9,864 nucleotides of DNA from an uncultured Pseudomonadota bacterium (GTDB lineage: Bacteria; Pseudomonadota; Gammaproteobacteria; Burkholderiales; SG8-39). The stretch spans positions 1-9,864 of the forward strand of contig CAIVVS010000028.1 of the NCBI GenBank assembly GCA_903909415.1, written 5' to 3'. How positions within the stretch are numbered: position 1 is the stretch's first letter; each line of letters opens with the position of its first letter. A model generated the notes under the pieces. It was not told the DNA's origin, did not search any database, and was given only the letters and a program-made list of their open reading frames with translations. Shown in pieces: positions 6,936-9,864 of this stretch. The position numbers and the translations under genes were made by a program.

Positions 6936-7922
6936 ATGCCCGGCAACACCTGGAGCAAAGCCCTGTTGGCAGTCCTGCTTGGCGCGCTGGCGCCGGCTTC
7001 GGCCTGGGCGCAGGCGCAGGCCTATCCCAACAAGCCGATCAAGATCCTGATCGGATCCGCACCGGGCGGCATCCTCGACATCGCGGCCCGCAGCATCGGC
7101 CAGAAGCTGGGCGAGAAATGGGGACATTCGGTGATCGTCGAAGGGCGCCTGGGCGCGGCCGGCAGCATCGCCGGCGACGCGCTGGCCAAGTCCCCGCCCG
7201 ACGGCTACACGCTCCTGGTCGGCGAGAGCGGCGTCTGGGGCATCAGCCCGCACCTGGTGGCCAAGCCCCCGTATGACCCGCGCGTGGACTTCGCGCCGGT
7301 CAGCCAGGTCGGCTACCTGCCGGTGTTCCTGGTCGTGCCCTCCAGCGTGCCGGCGAACACCCTGGCCGAGTTCATCGCCTACGGGCGCCAGAACAAGGGC
7401 AAGTTCTCGTACGCCTCCGGCGGCGTCGGGTCCATCCACCAGCTCGCCGCGGAACTGTTCAAGTCCATGACCAAGCTGGACGTCGAGCACGTACCGTACA
7501 AGGGCGGCGGCCCGGCCGCGACCGCGGTGCTGACCGGCGAAGTGCAGATGGCCTTCACCAGCTACGCGGGCGCGCAGGCCGGACTGTCCAACGGACGGTT
7601 GCGCATGATGGGCATCAGCACCGCGCAGCGCTCGCCGAACTTTCCGGACATCCCCACCGTCGCCGAGAACGGCTTGCCGGGATACGCGATCTTCACCACG
7701 CTGGGCCTGATTGCACCGGCCGCCACGCCCAAGGACATCATCGCCAAGATCCACGGCGAGGTGATGGCCGCGGTCGCCACGCCGGACGTCACCAAGCGCC
7801 TGGTCGACGGCGGCCTGACCGTGTCCCCGGCGTCCACCGAGCAGTTCGGCAAGGTGATCCGCGACGAGTTCGACCACTTCGCCCGCCTGGTGAAGCTGTC
7901 CAGCGCCAAGCGCGCCGAGTAA
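6936..7922 (+). CDS. Bug/TctC-family tripartite tricarboxylate transporter substrate-binding protein (second copy)
   Basis: A 328-residue periplasmic receptor with a signal peptide at 1-25 (core ALLAVLLGALAPA, cleavage probable after AWA). Family landmarks: SAPGGILD at 41-48, KSPPDGYTLL, HVPYKGGGPAA and FPDIPTVAENGLPG. It is the same family as the receptor encoded at 4568-5536 but differs throughout, so it is a paralogue rather than a recent duplicate and probably binds a different ligand. The start has GAAAGG 7 nt upstream. It is transcribed away from the FAD monooxygenase, an arrangement common for Bug genes and the catabolic genes they serve. No TctA or TctB gene is nearby. Ligand unknown. 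Confidence 0.93.
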   Translation: MPGNTWSKALLAVLLGALAPASAWAQAQAYPNKPIKILIGSAPGGILDIAARSIGQKLGEKWGHSVIVEGRLGAAGSIAGDALAKSPPDGYTLLVGESGVWGISPHLVAKPPYDPRVDFAPVSQVGYLPVFLVVPSSVPANTLAEFIAYGRQNKGKFSYASGGVGSIHQLAAELFKSMTKLDVEHVPYKGGGPAATAVLTGEVQMAFTSYAGAQAGLSNGRLRMMGISTAQRSPNFPDIPTVAENGLPGYAIFTTLGLIAPAATPKDIIAKIHGEVMAAVATPDVTKRLVDGGLTVSPASTEQFGKVIRDEFDHFARLVKLSSAKRAE

Positions 7923-7948
7923 GCCGCCACCGGCTCCGGCCGGCGCAA

Positions 7949-7984
7949 GTCCGCCCCCCGGCCGGGCTCCGGCCCGGGGCGGAC
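7949..7984. terminator. GC-rich hairpin between convergent genes, possible bidirectional terminator
   Basis: GTCCGCCCC at 7949-7957 pairs with GGGGCGGAC at 7976-7984 (9 bp). An inner GGCCGG/CCGGCC stem with a 3-nt loop extends it, leaving one to three unpaired bases between the stems. It fills most of the 63-bp gap between the stop codons of the second Bug gene and the kinase gene. There is no T-tract on either side, so intrinsic termination would be atypical, although position and stability favour a role in ending both transcripts. Confidence 0.45.
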
Positions 7985-7985
7985 G

Positions 7986-9257
7986 CTAGACCGTCAGCTG
8001 CAGGATGCGGGAATCCGCCAGCGCCAGCCGGTCCGCCAGGTTGCGCACCAGCGCGCGCATGAAGCTGCGCTGGCTGGAAGCGCTCATGCTGTCCAGCGCC
8101 GCGTCCTCGAATTCCGCCAGTACCACCTCGGTCATGGACTCCACGGTCGCGTGGCGCGGCGAGCCGCCGGTGATGTAGGCCATCTCGCCGAAGCATTCGC
8201 CGGCGCCGATCACGTTCAGCAGGCGCCCGGCCATGGTCACCTTCACCTGCCCGGTCGCGAGGAAGAACATGCTGGTCCCGGGCTCGCCCTCGCGCACGAT
8301 GTTGGCGTTGGCGTGCAGGCGCCGCCACTTGCCCGCCCCGACCAGTTCCCAGATCTCCGCGTCCGAGAGCGTGGACAGCATCGGCACCTGCTTGAGCGCC
8401 GCGTACTTCTCGCTGTCGGGAATGGACTGCTGGTGGGTGCTGAGCCGCCCGATCGCGGCCAGCTCCAGCGCAAGCTCCGCCCAGCTGGCGTAGCGGTCCC
8501 CGGGGGACTTCTCCAGCATCTTCAGCACGATGCGGTCGAGTTCGGGCGAGATGGCCGGACGCAGCTGGCTTGGCGGCACCGGCCTGGCCTTGAGGATCAT
8601 GCTCATCAGGTCGCCGACGTTGGTGGCGATGAAGGGCCGCTGCCCGGTGACCAGTTCGTACAGCGCGACGCCCAGGCAGTACATGTCGGTGTTGTGGGTC
8701 AGCTCGCCGGAGGTCACCTGCTCGGGCGACATGTAGGCCGGCGACCCGATGTTGACCGTCTGGGTCACGTCGCGGAACTGCAGGAAGGCCGAGCCGAAGT
8801 CGGCGATCTTCACCTCGCCCGCGTCGGTCACCATGATGTTCGCGGGCTTGATGTCGCGGTGGATGACGCCCTGGCGGAAGGCATAGTCCAGCGCCCCGCA
8901 GCACTTGAACGCGATCTGGATCGCCTCGTCCAACTCGAGCGGGTTGGCGGCATTGACGAAGCGCGACAGGTTGCCGCCGGGCACGTACTCCATCACGATG
9001 TGGCCGGCATCCTCGGTCACCACCGCGTCGAGGATGGACACGATGTGCGGGTGGTTGAGTTGGCCGACCAGCGAGGCTTCCTGCACGAACTGCTTGCGCA
9101 TCCGGCCGCCGAAGTCCGGGTCGCGGAACACCACCGGGTTGATGACCTTGAGCGCGACCTCCTCTCCGGAGAAGGTATCGACCGCCAGGTGGACCGTCGC
9201 CGACGTGCCCTTGCCCAGCACGCCCTTGAGAAGGTACTTCCCGAATTCGTTTTCCAA
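7986..9257 (-). CDS. Ser/Thr protein kinase with C-terminal cyclic-nucleotide-binding domain
   Basis: A 423-residue soluble fusion protein. Residues 8-270 form a Hanks-type kinase: glycine loop GKGTSATV at 15-22, Lys37 in VALKV, Glu60 of helix C, catalytic loop HRDIKPAN at 133-140, DFG at 153-155 and SPEQ at 177-180. All catalytic residues are present. Residues 288-410 form a cNMP-binding domain with a phosphate-binding cassette, GECFGEMAY (353-361) then SPRHATV (366-372), in which Glu358 and Arg368 are the usual ribose and phosphate contacts, so binding looks possible. No membrane segment or PASTA repeat is seen. The TTG at 9257 is chosen as start because GGGGAG lies 5 nt upstream and the protein then begins MENEFGKYLLKGVLGKG, as in relatives; a GTG at 9263 has no spacing from the site, and a TTG at 9332 overlaps a likely -10 box. 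It probably phosphorylates a cytoplasmic partner under cAMP or cGMP control; the target is unknown. Confidence 0.9.
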   Translation of the reverse strand: MENEFGKYLLKGVLGKGTSATVHLAVDTFSGEEVALKVINPVVFRDPDFGGRMRKQFVQEASLVGQLNHPHIVSILDAVVTEDAGHIVMEYVPGGNLSRFVNAANPLELDEAIQIAFKCCGALDYAFRQGVIHRDIKPANIMVTDAGEVKIADFGSAFLQFRDVTQTVNIGSPAYMSPEQVTSGELTHNTDMYCLGVALYELVTGQRPFIATNVGDLMSMILKARPVPPSQLRPAISPELDRIVLKMLEKSPGDRYASWAELALELAAIGRLSTHQQSIPDSEKYAALKQVPMLSTLSDAEIWELVGAGKWRRLHANANIVREGEPGTSMFFLATGQVKVTMAGRLLNVIGAGECFGEMAYITGGSPRHATVESMTEVVLAEFEDAALDSMSASSQRSFMRALVRNLADRLALADSRILQLTV

Positions 9258-9262
9258 AACCA

Positions 9263-9268
9263 CTCCCC
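9263..9268 (-). promoter_or_regulatory. Ribosome binding site that places the kinase start at TTG 9257
   Basis: GGGGAG on the minus strand lies 5 nt before the TTG at 9257. The spacing is ideal for that codon and impossible for the GTG at 9263. Confidence 0.6.
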
Positions 9269-9331
9269 GATGGGCGGGCCGGCGGACGGAATCCGTCGCC
9301 CGTTCACGCTGGTCCGGATGATGCCGCGCCA

Positions 9332-9361
9332 ATCTTGCTGCCTGCCCTCGGAGCCAGTCAA
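9332..9361 (-). promoter_or_regulatory. Candidate promoter of the kinase gene
   Basis: Minus-strand TTGACT (9361-9356, 5/6 match to -35) is followed after 18 bp by CAAGAT (9337-9332, 3/6 match to -10). Transcription from it would start near 9325, leaving a leader of about 68 nt before the chosen TTG start. The alternative is read-through from tRNA-Ser upstream. Confidence 0.4.
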
Positions 9362-9463
9362 GCGATCCGGGCCGCTGGAACAGGCTGCGCCGCGGGCATC
9401 AAACCATGCAATGCATCGCTGCGGGACCGGCTCGGGAGACCGCCTTGGCAGGCAGTCGGGTAC

Positions 9464-9554
9464 TGGCGGAAAGGGTGGGATTCGAACCCACGTTGCCGGA
9501 GACCGGCAAACCGGATTTCGAGTCCGGCGCATTCGACCACTCTGCCACCTTTCC
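9464..9554 (-). tRNA. tRNA-Ser (anticodon CGA), with encoded CCA
   Basis: Read on the minus strand, the acceptor arms GGAAAGG and CCTTTCC pair perfectly over 7 bp, followed by discriminator G and an encoded CCA (TGG at 9464-9466 on the plus strand). The anticodon stem CCGGA/TCCGG encloses CTCGAAA, giving anticodon CGA for UCG serine codons. The long variable arm (GCCGG/CCGGC) marks a class II tRNA, and the T-loop GGTTCGAATCC is canonical. It reads UCG, a common serine codon in high-GC genomes. Confidence 0.97.
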
Positions 9555-9642
9555 TTCCGCCCAGGCCGCCTTGCGGCGGCTGCACGGCAAAACCGCCGGA
9601 TGCGGCGAGCGGGTCGCGCTCAAGCTCCGACGGCAGGCGAAG

Positions 9643-9648
9643 ATTATA
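9643..9648 (-). promoter_or_regulatory. -10 box of the tRNA-Ser promoter
   Basis: A perfect TATAAT on the minus strand, about 89 bp upstream of the tRNA 5' end. The best -35 candidate, GCGGCA at 16-bp spacing, matches only 3/6. The position and AT-rich island (GTATGGCGTATAATCTTC) in otherwise GC-rich DNA support it. Confidence 0.55.
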
Positions 9649-9712
9649 CGCCATACACCACCCATGCCGCCGGACACATCCCAGGCGCCGGGGATACGCC
9701 CGCCCGCCCGCC

Positions 9713-9718
9713 TATAAT
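9713..9718 (+). promoter_or_regulatory. -10 box of the promoter for the gene at 9801
   Basis: A perfect TATAAT at 9713-9718 on the plus strand, preceded by a GC-rich run with no recognisable -35 box. The start site would be near 9725, giving a leader of about 75 nt that contains the hairpin at 9741-9775. Confidence 0.55.
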
Positions 9719-9740
9719 CCCCGCTTCGTCACGGCTGCGA

Positions 9741-9775
9741 TGCCCGCGCCGGCGAACATCCCGCCAGCGCGGGCA
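9741..9775 (+). repeat. 9-bp stem hairpin in the leader of the 9801 gene
   Basis: TGCCCGCGC at 9741-9749 is perfectly complementary to GCGCGGGCA at 9767-9775, with a 17-nt loop. It lies between the -10 box and the Shine-Dalgarno. No T-run follows, so attenuation by classical termination is not supported. Confidence 0.35.
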
Positions 9776-9800
9776 ACATGCTTCACGAAGGGAAACCAGC

Positions 9801-9864
9801 ATGGAAGAACAAGTCAGCTTCATCTCCGGCGGCCTGAAGATCTCGGGCGTGCTGCACCTGCCCA
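9801..9864 (+). CDS. Probable alpha/beta hydrolase, N-terminal 21 codons only
   Basis: The window ends inside this gene. The visible start (MEEQVSFISGGLKISGVLHLP) is a pattern common at the N-terminus of alpha/beta hydrolases of the dienelactone hydrolase/acyl-peptidase-like type, where two beta strands precede the LHLP turn. AAGGGA at 9788-9793 serves as Shine-Dalgarno, 7 nt before ATG. It is divergent from tRNA-Ser. No catalytic residue is visible, so the call rests on the N-terminal pattern alone. Confidence 0.5.
   Translation, partial: MEEQVSFISGGLKISGVLHLP

Noticed and set aside
6870..7877. Minus-strand open frame of 335 codons opposite the second Bug gene
   Set aside because: No family motif, low-complexity composition, and fully antisense to a well-supported Bug/TctC gene.
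9258..9332. N-terminal extension of the kinase from TTG at 9332
   Set aside because: The added 25 residues have no family similarity, the codon overlaps a plausible -10 box, and a better-spaced Shine-Dalgarno exists for TTG 9257.
9398..9420. ATGCA-A-TGCAT near-palindrome downstream of tRNA-Ser
   Set aside because: Very short arms with no nearby element that would give it a role; it is also too small and lacks a T-run to be the tRNA terminator.
9464..9554. tRNA-Ser as an integration site for a mobile island
   Set aside because: No integrase gene, no repeated tRNA 3' end elsewhere in the window, and no transposase or insertion-sequence ends were seen.

Overview
The window is GC-rich, densely coded bacterial chromosome. 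It has an orphan Bug/TctC-type periplasmic receptor pair, type IV pilus motor genes with a MshEN-type ATPase, and a tRNA-Ser with encoded CCA. This combination points to a betaproteobacterium, most likely Burkholderiales; that assignment is inferred from gene families, not from a marker gene.

Layout. (1) 1-2450, minus strand: pilU (retraction motor accessory ATPase), followed in the same direction by a GspE/PilB-type ATPase whose N-terminal 390 residues lie in the window and which runs off the left edge. A single TAG and four in-frame codons separate the two. (2) 2451-2696: divergent intergenic region with a short dyad. (3) 2697-5536, plus strand: a tightly packed three-gene operon of a NicX-family non-haem iron dioxygenase homologue, an alpha/beta hydrolase and a Bug/TctC binding protein. 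The genes abut or overlap (TGAATG, ATGA). (4) 5520-6713, minus strand: a group A FAD aromatic-ring monooxygenase overlapping the operon tail to tail by 17 bp. (5) 6714-6935: divergent promoter region. (6) 6936-7922, plus strand: a second Bug/TctC protein. (7) 7986-9257, minus strand: a soluble Ser/Thr protein kinase fused to a C-terminal cyclic-nucleotide-binding domain. (8) 9464-9554, minus strand: tRNA-Ser(CGA). (9) 9801 to the end, plus strand: the first 21 codons of a probable alpha/beta hydrolase.

Two themes stand out. The first is catabolic. A ring hydroxylase, a NicX-like ring-opening dioxygenase with its iron-binding His/His/Asp set intact, and an alpha/beta hydrolase correspond in order to NicC, NicX and NicD of the aerobic nicotinate (maleamate) pathway. 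No amidase, isomerase or regulator is visible, so the substrate may be another hydroxypyridine or N-heteroaromatic. The two periplasmic receptors probably capture the substrate or a relative. The second is regulatory. The kinase-cNMP domain fusion, pilU and a pilus/secretion ATPase with a putative c-di-GMP-binding MshEN repeat all lie on the same strand, with the catabolic block between them. I infer that the kinase and motor genes may once have been one signalling-motor locus split by the catabolic cassette, which comparative synteny could test.
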